DNA of 14,299 nt from Deltaproteobacteria bacterium (GCA_011046295.1 DSAV01000065.1:1-14299); one strand, 5' to 3'; shown: positions 6,794 through 14,177, counted from the stretch's first letter. A program made the numbers and translations. Notes: generated from the letters alone by a model not told the origin.

Positions 6794-7301
6794 TTTTCTT
6801 TTGCAATTGCTTTTTGGAGCGCGAAAGGCGGCGGGACGGACCTTTTTTCTTTTTGAGCCTGCCAGTTTTGGCGCTGACGCGGCTGGAAACTTGTCTCTGC
6901 CCGGTTGCGGGGGCAAATGCCTTTTTCATAAGGAGTTCGAACTCGGCCGCGGAAAGTGAAGTTTTCCCTTCTCTCGCGGCATATGAGGCAATCTCCCTGT
7001 CGGACGATACGACAATTGCTTCGCCCGCGCTTTGCGTCACGATTCTTTTTATTACTTCGTCCGCGTTATGTCCGTAACTGGAATAAATAATATCGATACC
7101 ATCATACCGGTCACGCTCTTCATACTCCGATCCGCCCTCCCCGGCGTCAAATACAACGATAATTTCATGTCCTTTTTTCTGATTATAATCGCCAAGCCTG
7201 GATACCAACGCGTTACGCCCCGCCTCCAGGCTTTTTCGTTCATAGCGCCTGAGCGTCAAAGATTGACGAATCAAATTGTAGCCATCAATAATAATAAGCA
7301 T
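6780..7301 (-). CDS. NYN/YacP-like domain protein (predicted RNase)
   Basis: A 173-residue protein of the YacP-like NYN family (PIN-like nuclease fold). The opening MLIIIDGYNLI with D6, then VVFDAG with D52, GHNADEVIKRI with D81, and VVSSDREIASYA with D101 give the acidic cluster expected of a metal-dependent PIN/NYN ribonuclease. Bacillus subtilis YacP/Rae1 cleaves mRNA on the ribosome and is the best studied relative. After residue 137 comes a strongly basic tail (for example KKKKGPSRRLSRSKKQLQKK), likely to contact RNA. I chose the start that places the IDGYN strand first, as in homologs; the frame is open to an ATG at 7346 that would add 15 residues and has a slightly better ribosome-binding site. 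The gene converges on holA (14-base overlap) and diverges from the glycan cluster. Confidence 0.82.
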   Translation of the reverse strand: MLIIIDGYNLIRQSLTLRRYERKSLEAGRNALVSRLGDYNQKKGHEIIVVFDAGEGGSEYEERDRYDGIDIIYSSYGHNADEVIKRIVTQSAGEAIVVSSDREIASYAAREGKTSLSAAEFELLMKKAFAPATGQRQVSSRVSAKTGRLKKKKGPSRRLSRSKKQLQKKISRL

Positions 7302-7364
7302 TGTCGAATATTGGCATATCTGCGTTTTCTCTTCAATAAAAATCATCCGAATGTTTTCTTCTGC

Positions 7365-7392
7365 TTGACTTTGGCCGGTTTTGTCTGCTAGT
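7365..7392 (+). promoter_or_regulatory. Weak candidate promoter for the glycan-modification cluster
   Basis: TTGACT at 7365-7370 is a good -35 match; GCTAGT at 7387-7392 after 16 bases is only a half match to a -10 box. It lies in the divergent gap 7302-7434, which must hold the promoter for the rightward cluster and possibly one for the NYN gene. No better rightward candidate was seen. Confidence 0.3.
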
Positions 7393-7402
7393 CAGGAGAC
7401 AT

Positions 7403-7431
7403 AAATTACCTATTGCCGGAACGGTAAATTT
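7403..7431 (+). repeat. Imperfect inverted repeat just upstream of the fusion gene
   Basis: AAATTACC at 7403-7410 is mirrored by GGTAAATTT at 7423-7431, separated by 12 bases and with one bulged A. It ends three bases before the TTG start at 7435, so as RNA it would form a hairpin covering the weak ribosome-binding region, or as DNA it could be an operator. Either role is speculative. Confidence 0.4.
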
Positions 7432-7434
7432 ACT

Positions 7435-8892
7435 TTGAACAATACTTCTACTTCCAAGAAGCTAAGCGCGAATTACAAGAATTATCAGGCAAAACGAGTA
7501 TCCCATTGGAATCAGATTGCCAAGAAGTCTGATGAGTGGAAAGATTGCAGTAAATATTATCGTAAATATTTGCAGAAAATATTGCGTTTTGTCGTTCCGC
7601 CCGAACACCGTGTAATCGAAATAGGTTGCGGTCAGGGTGATTTACTTGCATCGCTAAAGCCCTCTTATGGCGTCGGTGTGGACTTTTCCGCAAAGATGAT
7701 TGCAAGAGCAAAAAACCGTTATCCGAATCTACGTTTTAAGCACGCAGATGCACATGAAATTAATCTGAAAACCGATTTTGATTTCATTATTCTTTCAGAT
7801 TTAGTTAATGATTTATGGGATGTACAGCTGGTTTTTGAGAAAATAAAGGCGCTTACCAGGCCAAGCTCAAGAATAATTATTACATGTTACAGCAAGTTAT
7901 GGGAACTACCCTTAAGAATCATCCGCAAGTTTGGTTTGGCTAAACCAACATTATCCCAAAATTGGCTTACTGTAGAAGATATAAGCGGCTTGCTTTATCT
8001 TGCTGACTTTGAGTTTATTCGGCAATGGGAGGAAATTATCTGGCCTATGCGCACACCTGTTCTTGGCACCTTGCTGAACCGGTTTATTGCCAAAATTTGG
8101 CCATTCAGGTGGTTTGCATTAACCAACGTTATCATAGCTAGACCATGCCCAGCGCCTGTACCCGTTTTAGAAAGCCCTAAAGTATCTGTAGTTATTCCGG
8201 CAAGAAATGAAGCTGGTAATGTTGGCAGGATCTTCGCAACTGTGCCCGAAATGGGAAGCGGTACAGAATTAATCTTTGTGGAAGGTCATTCGACAGATAA
8301 TACATACCAAACAATAAAAAAGGCCATTAATGCAAATCCTCATCGGCAGTCTGTGCTTTTACGTCAAAAAGGTAAGGGAAAAGGAGATGCTGTGCGCCTC
8401 GGCTTCGAACACGCCAGTGGCGATATACTCATGATACTAGATGCGGACCTTACCGTGTCCCCGGAAGATCTGCCCAGATTTTACGATGTTTTAACAAGTG
8501 GCAAAGGTGATTTTATAAATGGTGTGCGCTTGGTTTACCCAATGGAAAAAAAAGCAATGCGTTTTTTCAATCTCTTGGGAAACAAGTTCTTCAGCCTAGC
8601 TTTTTCCTGGCTACTGGGACAACCCATAAAAGACACGCTTTGCGGCACAAAGGTTTTGTGGAAAAAAGATTATGAAAAAATTGCGGAAAACCGCGCCTAT
8701 TTCGGCGATTTTGATCCCTTTGGCGATTTTGACCTTTTGTTTGGCGCTGCTAAATTAAATCTCAAAATCAGTGAAGTTCCAATTCGCTATCGGGAAAGAA
8801 AGTATGGAACAACTAACATTCAGCGGTGGAAGCACGGCTGGCTCCTACTGCGAATGGTGATTTTTGCCGCGAAGAAGATAAAATTTATATGA
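7435..8892 (+). CDS. Methyltransferase-GT2 glycosyltransferase fusion protein
   Basis: A 485-residue two-domain protein. Residues about 20-235 form a class I SAM-dependent methyltransferase: motif I VIEIGCGQGDL (60-70), acidic loop GVDFSAKMI (81-89), HADA (103-106) and IILSDLVNDL (118-127). Residues about 249-480 form a GT2 domain of the polyprenyl-phosphate sugar synthase (DPM1-like) type: VSVVIPARNEAGNV (250-263), EGHSTDNT (283-290), GKGKGDAVRLGFEHASGD (312-329) and the metal-binding LDADLT with D336 and D338. No typical transmembrane pair follows. The GT part probably loads a hexose onto a lipid phosphate; the methyltransferase substrate is unknown. The start is TTG at 7435, because the frame has a stop at 7402-7404 and no in-frame ATG lies before the conserved region. 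It opens an A/T-richer cluster, and the next gene begins 10 bases after its stop. Confidence 0.87.
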   Translation: MNNTSTSKKLSANYKNYQAKRVSHWNQIAKKSDEWKDCSKYYRKYLQKILRFVVPPEHRVIEIGCGQGDLLASLKPSYGVGVDFSAKMIARAKNRYPNLRFKHADAHEINLKTDFDFIILSDLVNDLWDVQLVFEKIKALTRPSSRIIITCYSKLWELPLRIIRKFGLAKPTLSQNWLTVEDISGLLYLADFEFIRQWEEIIWPMRTPVLGTLLNRFIAKIWPFRWFALTNVIIARPCPAPVPVLESPKVSVVIPARNEAGNVGRIFATVPEMGSGTELIFVEGHSTDNTYQTIKKAINANPHRQSVLLRQKGKGKGDAVRLGFEHASGDILMILDADLTVSPEDLPRFYDVLTSGKGDFINGVRLVYPMEKKAMRFFNLLGNKFFSLAFSWLLGQPIKDTLCGTKVLWKKDYEKIAENRAYFGDFDPFGDFDLLFGAAKLNLKISEVPIRYRERKYGTTNIQRWKHGWLLLRMVIFAAKKIKFI

Positions 8893-8902
8893 AGAAGATG
8901 TC

Positions 8903-9682
8903 ATGTTAAAGTCATTTCTTTCACACCCCTTGACGCGGGGGATTGACCTCAATTCTCCTGAAACTACATATCTGAGGCGACGGATAATTCAAGAAAAAAA
9001 ATTTCTTCAGCGTATTTATGAAGAATGGTATCAGTCTTTGGTCAATTCCATTCCTGAGCGTGAAGGTATCGTTCTGGAGATAGGCTCGGGAGCGGGGTTT
9101 TTAAAAAAATTCTTTCCTGATGTTATGACATCGGAATGTTTTTCTCTTAATAATATTGACATGGTTATTGATGCCAGGAATCTACCCTTTGTCGATGAAT
9201 CACTTAAAGCAATTGTCATGACTAATGTATTTCATCACTTGCCCCAACCAATGCTTTTTCTACGTGAGGCAGCACGCTGCCTCGTTCCCGGAGGTGTCGT
9301 AGCCATGGTGGAACCATGGGTGACACCATGGTCGCGTTTTGTCTATTCCAAATTACACCACGAACCATTCCATCCCGAGGAACAAAAGTGGGAGTTTGAA
9401 AGCGAAGGACCTCTTTCGGGAGCTAATGGAGCCCTGCCTTGGATTGTATTTCAACGGGATAGAAAACAGTTTGAAATCGAGTTCTCTCAGCTAAGAATCA
9501 GCAATATCGAACCAATGATGCCGTTTCGTTATCTCTTATCCGGCGGCCTCTCGTTAATCAGTCTGCAACCTGGATGGACATTTCGTTTTTGGCGCTTTCT
9601 GGAGAGCCTGCTTGCACGCTGGATGGATGAGTGTGCCATGTATGCAAAAATAGCATTAGTAAGGGAAGAGCAAAATGGGTGA
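8903..9682 (+). CDS. Class I SAM-dependent methyltransferase (type 11)
   Basis: A 259-residue methyltransferase. Motif I is VLEIGSGAGFL (57-67). The acidic end of the second strand is replaced by the SECFSLNNIDMVIDA stretch, and ARNLPFVDESLKAIVMTNVFHHL (91-113) is the standard motif II/III region of the type 11 family. MVEPW (135-139) follows strand 5. The C-terminal half, about residues 140-259, contains aromatic and hydrophobic segments that may bind a lipid-linked or membrane substrate, but no clear membrane span. GAAGAAG at 8891-8897 gives a good ribosome-binding site for the ATG at 8903. The end overlaps the next methyltransferase by 8 bases, implying coupling. By context it probably methylates a sugar, lipid-linked glycan or nucleotide sugar; the acceptor cannot be read from sequence. 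Confidence 0.85.
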   Translation: MLKSFLSHPLTRGIDLNSPETTYLRRRIIQEKKFLQRIYEEWYQSLVNSIPEREGIVLEIGSGAGFLKKFFPDVMTSECFSLNNIDMVIDARNLPFVDESLKAIVMTNVFHHLPQPMLFLREAARCLVPGGVVAMVEPWVTPWSRFVYSKLHHEPFHPEEQKWEFESEGPLSGANGALPWIVFQRDRKQFEIEFSQLRISNIEPMMPFRYLLSGGLSLISLQPGWTFRFWRFLESLLARWMDECAMYAKIALVREEQNG

Positions 9683-10430
9683 AATAATCTACCGCGGCGG
9701 AAATCCAGAACTGGAAAAAGAACATGCAAAATATTTAATTACAGCAGGTACCGGGAAAATATGGGGATGGGATTCACCGGCTGGGCGTGAGCGTGTAAAT
9801 GCCCGTGTTAAATGGTTTATTAAAAAATGCGGCCTCCGACCAGGCTTAAATGTCCTAGAGTGTGGATGTGGCACTGGAATTTTTACACGCCATTTTGCGC
9901 AAACTGGTGCAAGAATAACAGCCACAGATATTTCTGGGGAATTAATTGAAATTGCAAAGAGCCAATTTCTACCTCAAGTTATTTTTGTTCAAGTAAATTT
10001 GGAGGATCCCGAAATTTTGCCAGATAACTATTTTGATGTTTTATGTGGTGTTTCCGTTCTGCATCATCTGAATCTTCCTCATGCCTTATTACAGCTAAAC
10101 AAAAAGCTTAAGCCGGGCGCTTGCTTCGCCTTTACAGAACCTAACTTGCTTAATCCGATTAATAAATATATGCTTTTTACAGATAACATGGAAAAAAGAA
10201 AAAGGTTGGGGGTGACTCCAACAGAAATGGCATTTAAACCGAAAGAACTTTCTGTACTATTTCAAGAATCAGGCTTCAAGGTTCTTTCAGTCGAACATCG
10301 TGATTTTTTACATCCATCAACACCAAAAAGTTTAATACCCTTGGTCAAAGCAGCCCAATTTATTGCTGAAAAAATACCTTTAATCAAATTTTGGAGTGGT
10401 TCTCTGTGGATAACAGGATTTAAGATGTAG
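9675..10430 (+). CDS. Class I SAM-dependent methyltransferase
   Basis: A 251-residue methyltransferase with a clean fold signature: motif I NVLECGCGTGIFTRHFA (59-75), the ribose-binding aspartate in ITATDISGELIEIA (81-94), VNLEDPEILPDNYFDVLCG (107-125), the post-motif LHHL (129-132), and KPGACFAFTEPN (146-157). It resembles UbiG/Coq5-like and O-antigen methyltransferases, and the family alone does not fix a substrate. AAGGGAAG at 9661-9668 precedes the ATG by 6 bases, and the start overlaps the previous gene by 8 bases. A 116-base gap with a candidate promoter follows. The sequence is distinctly A/T-rich, especially the second half, compared with the housekeeping genes on the left. Confidence 0.86.
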   Translation: MGEIIYRGGNPELEKEHAKYLITAGTGKIWGWDSPAGRERVNARVKWFIKKCGLRPGLNVLECGCGTGIFTRHFAQTGARITATDISGELIEIAKSQFLPQVIFVQVNLEDPEILPDNYFDVLCGVSVLHHLNLPHALLQLNKKLKPGACFAFTEPNLLNPINKYMLFTDNMEKRKRLGVTPTEMAFKPKELSVLFQESGFKVLSVEHRDFLHPSTPKSLIPLVKAAQFIAEKIPLIKFWSGSLWITGFKM

Positions 10431-10470
10431 TTAATGCTTGAAATCAGATTTCTTACGGGCAACTTGAATA

Positions 10471-10497
10471 TTGACTTTACTTTTAAAAAACTATAAA
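10471..10497 (+). promoter_or_regulatory. Candidate sigma-70-like promoter before the TMTC-like gene
   Basis: TTGACT at 10471-10476 and TATAAA at 10492-10497 each match the consensus at five of six bases, but the 15-base spacer is shorter than ideal. They sit in the only sizeable gap inside the cluster (10431-10546) and about 50 bases before the start codon at 10547, so the gene may have its own promoter. Confidence 0.4.
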
Positions 10498-10546
10498 AAA
10501 TCGAATAAAAACAAAGTCGGCTTATTAAGTAACTTAAAAACATCGG

Positions 10547-12469
10547 ATGAACAATAAATACATACAACTAATTATCGTTTTCCTTTTAATCGCTGCTTCT
10601 ATTATAGCCTTTGGCCGCATTGTTAACAATGATTTCATAAATTATGATGATGGCCAGTATATCACTGAAAACATTAACATCAAGTCGGGCGTCAACTTCG
10701 CAACGATTAAATGGGCTTTAAAAACATCTTACTTCAGCTATTGGCATCCACTAACCTGGCTTTCGCACACGCTGGACTGGAGTCTCTTCAGTTCATGGGC
10801 AGGCGGTCATCATCTTGTAAGTCTGCTTTTCCATATAGGCGCGGTTTTATTTTTGTTTTTATTCCTGTACAAAACAACGCGAAATTTCTGGCCATCAGCC
10901 ATTGTTGCAGCTTTATTTGCCATACATCCGTTACGTGTGGAATCCGTCGCCTGGGCAGCAGAGAGAAAAGACGTCTTGAGCATGTTCTTCGGCATGGCAA
11001 CGCTTTACGCTTATGCTTTTTATGTGCAAGATAGAAAAATATCAAAATATCTACTGTGTTTTTTCTTGTTCGTTTTGGCCCTCATGTCCAAACCGATGAT
11101 GGTCACAATACCATTCGTATTATTATTGGTTGATTACTGGCCATTGGAAAGATTTAAGAAAGTTCTGAATTCACCTTCTGTTAATAAACAAAGCGACACA
11201 GTCAAACCGAAACCGAAGAAAAAGAAGAAGAAAAAAGCGACTGCTTACGCGAATATTACTATTGCGAATCTCAATGAAAGAAGAAATCAAATAATAAAAA
11301 TCGTTATAATTGAAAAAGCACCCTTCTTATTTTTCAGCATTATACTGAGCATCTCACTTATCATACAGCAAAAAACTGCTGGTGGAATGATGACGCTGGA
11401 AGCAGCAAGCTTATCGACGAGAGTTGCAAACGCACTAGTCGCCTATGTTGCTTACTTGGGCAAAATCTTTTGGCCGCAAGGCCTAGCAGTATTTTATCCT
11501 TATGAGTTTTTTGTGCCTTCATGGAAAGTATTTATCTCTGTTGTCATAGTATTATTAATAACTGCGACAGCAATATCCTTCGCGAAAAAAAGACCATTTC
11601 TGTTGTTTGGTTGGTTTTGGTATTTGGGCACACTATTTCCTGTCATTGGATTATTGCAGGCAGGATCACAAGCCATGGCTGACCGTTATACTTATCTGCC
11701 ATTTATCGGTATCGCCATCATGTTGGTATGGAGCTTAATGTATCTTCTGCCAAAAAAAACCTTTCATAAACCATTTCTGGCAATAGCAGTATCTTTAGTT
11801 ATTTTCATCCTGTCGTTTTTGACTTGGCAACAATGCGGTTATTGGCGCAACAGCTTTTCTCTTTTCAAGCATGCCCTCAACGTTACAGAAAACAATTACA
11901 TAGCGCATGCTAATCTTGGCAAAACGTATGCCGATCAGGGAAACAATGCGAAAGCATTGATTCATTATTATGAGTCTATCAAAATTAAACCATCTTTTGG
12001 TCATGCGCATGCCGGTCTTGCTGCAATTTTAGCCGAGGAAGGAAAATACGAAGAAGCCATTTTTCACTATATCACTGCAATAAGAACTTCTCCTCACCCT
12101 GATTACGATATGCATTATAATTTAGCCATTTTATATCAGCAGACAGGCGATATTAACCAAGCTATTGAACAATACCGTGAAGCCCTGCGCATAAACCCTA
12201 ACTATTCCAGCGCTCACTTAAATCTGGGCACCTGTTTAGGCATTAGAAACGAATATGATGGTGCAATATATCACTTCCGGAAAGCACTTCGGCTTGATCC
12301 CGCTGACCCCGGTATTTATTTCAACATCGGCTTGGCACAACTAAACAAAGAAGATTTCAAAAGTGCTGCCGACTCATTTAAGGCAGCACTTCGTTTAAAT
12401 CCGAATTTTGAAGAAGCAAATTATGGTTTGCATTTGGCCTTGGACATGGACAGAAGATCAAAGCGCTGA
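10547..12469 (+). CDS. TMTC-like GT-C membrane glycosyltransferase with C-terminal TPR repeats
   Basis: A 640-residue multi-pass membrane protein. After a first membrane helix (about 6-24), the external loop carries NDFINYDDGQYI with the acidic pair D34-D35, as expected for the catalytic loop of GT-C enzymes. Further marks are HPLTWLSHTLDW (67-78), HPLRVESVAWAAERKDVLS (127-145) and ALMSKPMMVTIPFVLLLVDY (178-197). These follow the layout of eukaryotic TMTC1-4 O-mannosyltransferases (acidic pair, HP-x-x-x-E-x-V-A-x-x-x-x-R-x-D, S-K). About eight to ten hydrophobic spans lie before residue 427. Five TPRs follow from about 451 to 630, probably outside the membrane, where they could hold an acceptor protein. 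A lysine-rich loop (KPKPKKKKKKK, 220-230) is predicted cytosolic. The likely role is transfer of a sugar from a polyprenyl-phosphate donor to a protein or glycan; donor and acceptor are inference. Confidence 0.82.
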   Translation: MNNKYIQLIIVFLLIAASIIAFGRIVNNDFINYDDGQYITENINIKSGVNFATIKWALKTSYFSYWHPLTWLSHTLDWSLFSSWAGGHHLVSLLFHIGAVLFLFLFLYKTTRNFWPSAIVAALFAIHPLRVESVAWAAERKDVLSMFFGMATLYAYAFYVQDRKISKYLLCFFLFVLALMSKPMMVTIPFVLLLVDYWPLERFKKVLNSPSVNKQSDTVKPKPKKKKKKKATAYANITIANLNERRNQIIKIVIIEKAPFLFFSIILSISLIIQQKTAGGMMTLEAASLSTRVANALVAYVAYLGKIFWPQGLAVFYPYEFFVPSWKVFISVVIVLLITATAISFAKKRPFLLFGWFWYLGTLFPVIGLLQAGSQAMADRYTYLPFIGIAIMLVWSLMYLLPKKTFHKPFLAIAVSLVIFILSFLTWQQCGYWRNSFSLFKHALNVTENNYIAHANLGKTYADQGNNAKALIHYYESIKIKPSFGHAHAGLAAILAEEGKYEEAIFHYITAIRTSPHPDYDMHYNLAILYQQTGDINQAIEQYREALRINPNYSSAHLNLGTCLGIRNEYDGAIYHFRKALRLDPADPGIYFNIGLAQLNKEDFKSAADSFKAALRLNPNFEEANYGLHLALDMDRRSKR

Positions 12470-12530
12470 TTCCTGTTCATTTACCAAATGATAATACTGA
12501 AGCATACCTGTAAATTCTTTAAGGCTCATT

Positions 12531-13244
12531 ATGTATCAGGGTAAAAAAATCGTTGTTGTCATGCCGGCTTATAATGCCGAAAAAACTTTAATCAAAACTT
12601 ACGAGGAAGTTATCGAACATGGTATCGTTGATATGATTGTCCTTGTCGATGACGCCAGTTCTGATAATACCGCAAAAATTGCGGCAGGACTTCCCCGCAC
12701 TAAACTATACGTCCATGATAACAATCTAGGCTACGGAGCCAACCAGAAAACATGTTACCGGCTGGCGCTGGAAGAAGAAGCGGATATTGTTATTATGGTG
12801 CATCCGGATTACCAATATACGCCAAAGCTCATTCCGGCCATGGCGTCGTTAATCACCAGCGACCTTTATCACTGCGTGCTGGGTTCAAGAATATTGGGCG
12901 GCTATGCGCTAAAAGGCGGTATGCCTTTCTGGAAATATGTCGCCAATCGTTTTTTGACTTTCACGGAAAATATTTTAATCGGGGCAAAACTTTCCGAATA
13001 TCACACCGGATACCGCGCGTTTTCCCGCGAACTGTTGCTCAGGCTGCCACTTCAAGAAAACTCAGATGATTTTGTTTTTGATAATCAAATGCTCGCTCAG
13101 ATTGTCTGGTTTGGTTATACTGTAGCGGAAATAAGCTGCCCGACAAATTATTTCGCGGAAGCATCATCCATTAATTTCTCCCGCAGCATCAAATACGGGT
13201 TTGGCTGTTTATATACGGCGCTTTTTTTCGCCTGGCAAAATTAA
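12531..13244 (+). CDS. GT2 family glycosyltransferase, DPM1-like
   Basis: A 237-residue stand-alone GT-A glycosyltransferase without membrane spans. IVVVMPAYNAEKTL (7-20), LVDDASSDNTAKIA (38-51) and NNLGYGANQKT (64-74) are the nucleotide-sugar binding elements of GT2. In the place of the usual D-x-D the protein has VHPDYQYTP (90-98), in which only D93 remains; this HPDYQY variant occurs in a recognisable GT2 subgroup, as I recall it. LSEYHTGYRAFSRELL (154-169) and DDFVFDNQMLAQ (179-190) carry the acceptor-side and catalytic-base region. It probably transfers a sugar to a lipid phosphate or a lipid-linked glycan and could feed the TMTC-like protein 61 bases upstream. AAGG at 12521-12524 is a modest ribosome-binding site. 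Its base composition looks closer to the core genome than the preceding four genes. Confidence 0.87.
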   Translation: MYQGKKIVVVMPAYNAEKTLIKTYEEVIEHGIVDMIVLVDDASSDNTAKIAAGLPRTKLYVHDNNLGYGANQKTCYRLALEEEADIVIMVHPDYQYTPKLIPAMASLITSDLYHCVLGSRILGGYALKGGMPFWKYVANRFLTFTENILIGAKLSEYHTGYRAFSRELLLRLPLQENSDDFVFDNQMLAQIVWFGYTVAEISCPTNYFAEASSINFSRSIKYGFGCLYTALFFAWQN

Positions 13245-13342
13245 ATTTAATCAGTTCCGACATATTCCCCGCTTATTAGTAATAGATGCAGGCGCAGATC
13301 AGGGGAAAATCTTATTGAGGCTGTTTTTTGCTCTATCATACG

Positions 13343-13364
13343 AAAAAGGATATTCGCTTTTTTT
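13343..13364 (+). terminator. Weak A/T-rich terminator candidate after the GT2 gene
   Basis: AAAAAG at 13343-13348 can pair with CTTTTT at 13357-13362, followed by more T; alternatively GGATA at 13348-13352 pairs with TATCC at 13364-13368. Both stems are weak. It lies in the convergent gap 13245-13503, which otherwise holds no open frame of note. Confidence 0.25.
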
Positions 13365-13440
13365 ATCCGATACTTTTTGAACTAGCAGTTATATCAGCCT
13401 TTTTATGGAAACATAGTAAAAAGTTGCGCGAGCTTCACTA

Positions 13441-13464
13441 AACAAGAAAAACCAATCCGGTTGG
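13441..13464 (-). terminator. Weak terminator candidate for rpe
   Basis: Read on the - strand, CCAA, a five-base loop CCGGA, then TTGG are followed directly by TTTTTCTTGTT. The stem has only four pairs, so termination would be inefficient, but the position just past the rpe stop fits. Confidence 0.25.
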
Positions 13465-13503
13465 CAACTTTGCAGTGGCTACGACGCTATACCGACAACA
13501 GTG

Positions 13504-14163
13504 TTACTTGCCGCTCACGGCGGCTTTGAGGTCAGCAATTGTTTTGCTGTAGTCTTTCGTGCCGAAGATGGCCGCTCCGGCCACCAGCACATCGGCGCCG
13601 GCCTTCGCAATATCGCCGATATTTTCCAGATTAATGCCGCCGTCCACTTCCAAGAGAGGTCTCTGGCCTGATTTCGCAATCATTTCCTGCGCACGCCTGA
13701 TTTTGGCAAGAGAGCTTTTGATAAACTGCTGACCGCCGAATCCGGGATTGACGCTCATGACCAGTAACAAATCAATATCCGACACAATTTCCTCTATCTG
13801 CGCCAGCGGCGTCGCCGGATTCAGGGACACCCCCGCTTTTCTGCCCATTTTTTTTATCAACTCTATCGTTCTGTGTAAGTGATGCGCCGCTTCCACGTGC
13901 ACAGTAATGAAATCAGCTCCCGCATCGGCAAACGCCTTGATATAGTTTTCCGGGCTTTCAATCATCAAATGCACATCAAAAGGCAGTTTTGTGACCTTGC
14001 GCAACGCGCCGACAATTGCCGGCCCCATGGTAATATTGGGAACGAATTGACCGTCCATGACGTCAACATGAATCCAGTCGGCGCCGGCTGCTTCCACGGC
14101 GGCGATTTCCTCGCCAAGCCGGGCGGCGTCGGCGGAAAGAATCGAAGGGGCAATTAATTTCAT
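13504..14163 (-). CDS. rpe: Ribulose-phosphate 3-epimerase
   Basis: A 219-residue TIM-barrel enzyme that interconverts D-ribulose 5-phosphate and D-xylulose 5-phosphate in the pentose phosphate pathway. The opening IAPSILSADAARLGEEI is diagnostic. Metal ligands H32 and D34 (IHVDVMDG), H65 (FDVHLMIE) and D174 (EVDGGIN) are all present; D34 and D174 are the acid/base pair. The flexible VMSVNPGFGGQQFI loop (135-148) and the phosphate-binding GGIN (175-178) and VAGAAIFG (194-201) elements are intact. Length matches the family (215-225). AGGAG lies 9 bases before the ATG, and a near-consensus promoter lies just beyond it, so the gene is probably first in its transcript, unconnected with the convergent glycan cluster. 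Confidence 0.97.
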   Translation of the reverse strand: MKLIAPSILSADAARLGEEIAAVEAAGADWIHVDVMDGQFVPNITMGPAIVGALRKVTKLPFDVHLMIESPENYIKAFADAGADFITVHVEAAHHLHRTIELIKKMGRKAGVSLNPATPLAQIEEIVSDIDLLLVMSVNPGFGGQQFIKSSLAKIRRAQEMIAKSGQRPLLEVDGGINLENIGDIAKAGADVLVAGAAIFGTKDYSKTIADLKAAVSGK

Positions 14164-14172
14164 TAGTTGTTT

Positions 14173-14177
14173 CTCCT
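14173..14177 (-). promoter_or_regulatory. Ribosome-binding site of rpe
   Basis: Read on the - strand the sequence is AGGAG, 9 bases upstream of the ATG at 14163, a good match that supports the chosen start. Confidence 0.75.

Noticed and set aside
6775..7391. Rightward open frames opposite the NYN gene (about 100 and 119 codons)
   Set aside because: They lie antisense to a gene with clear NYN motifs, lack recognisable domains, and have compositions expected of shadow frames.
13245..13503. Possible small RNA, tRNA or short gene in the gap between the GT2 gene and rpe
   Set aside because: No cloverleaf, no open frame above about ten codons with a ribosome-binding site, and only weak stems were found.
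13879..14157. A 92-codon rightward frame opposite rpe
   Set aside because: It is the antisense of the highly conserved N-terminal half of Rpe and has no ribosome-binding site or family match.
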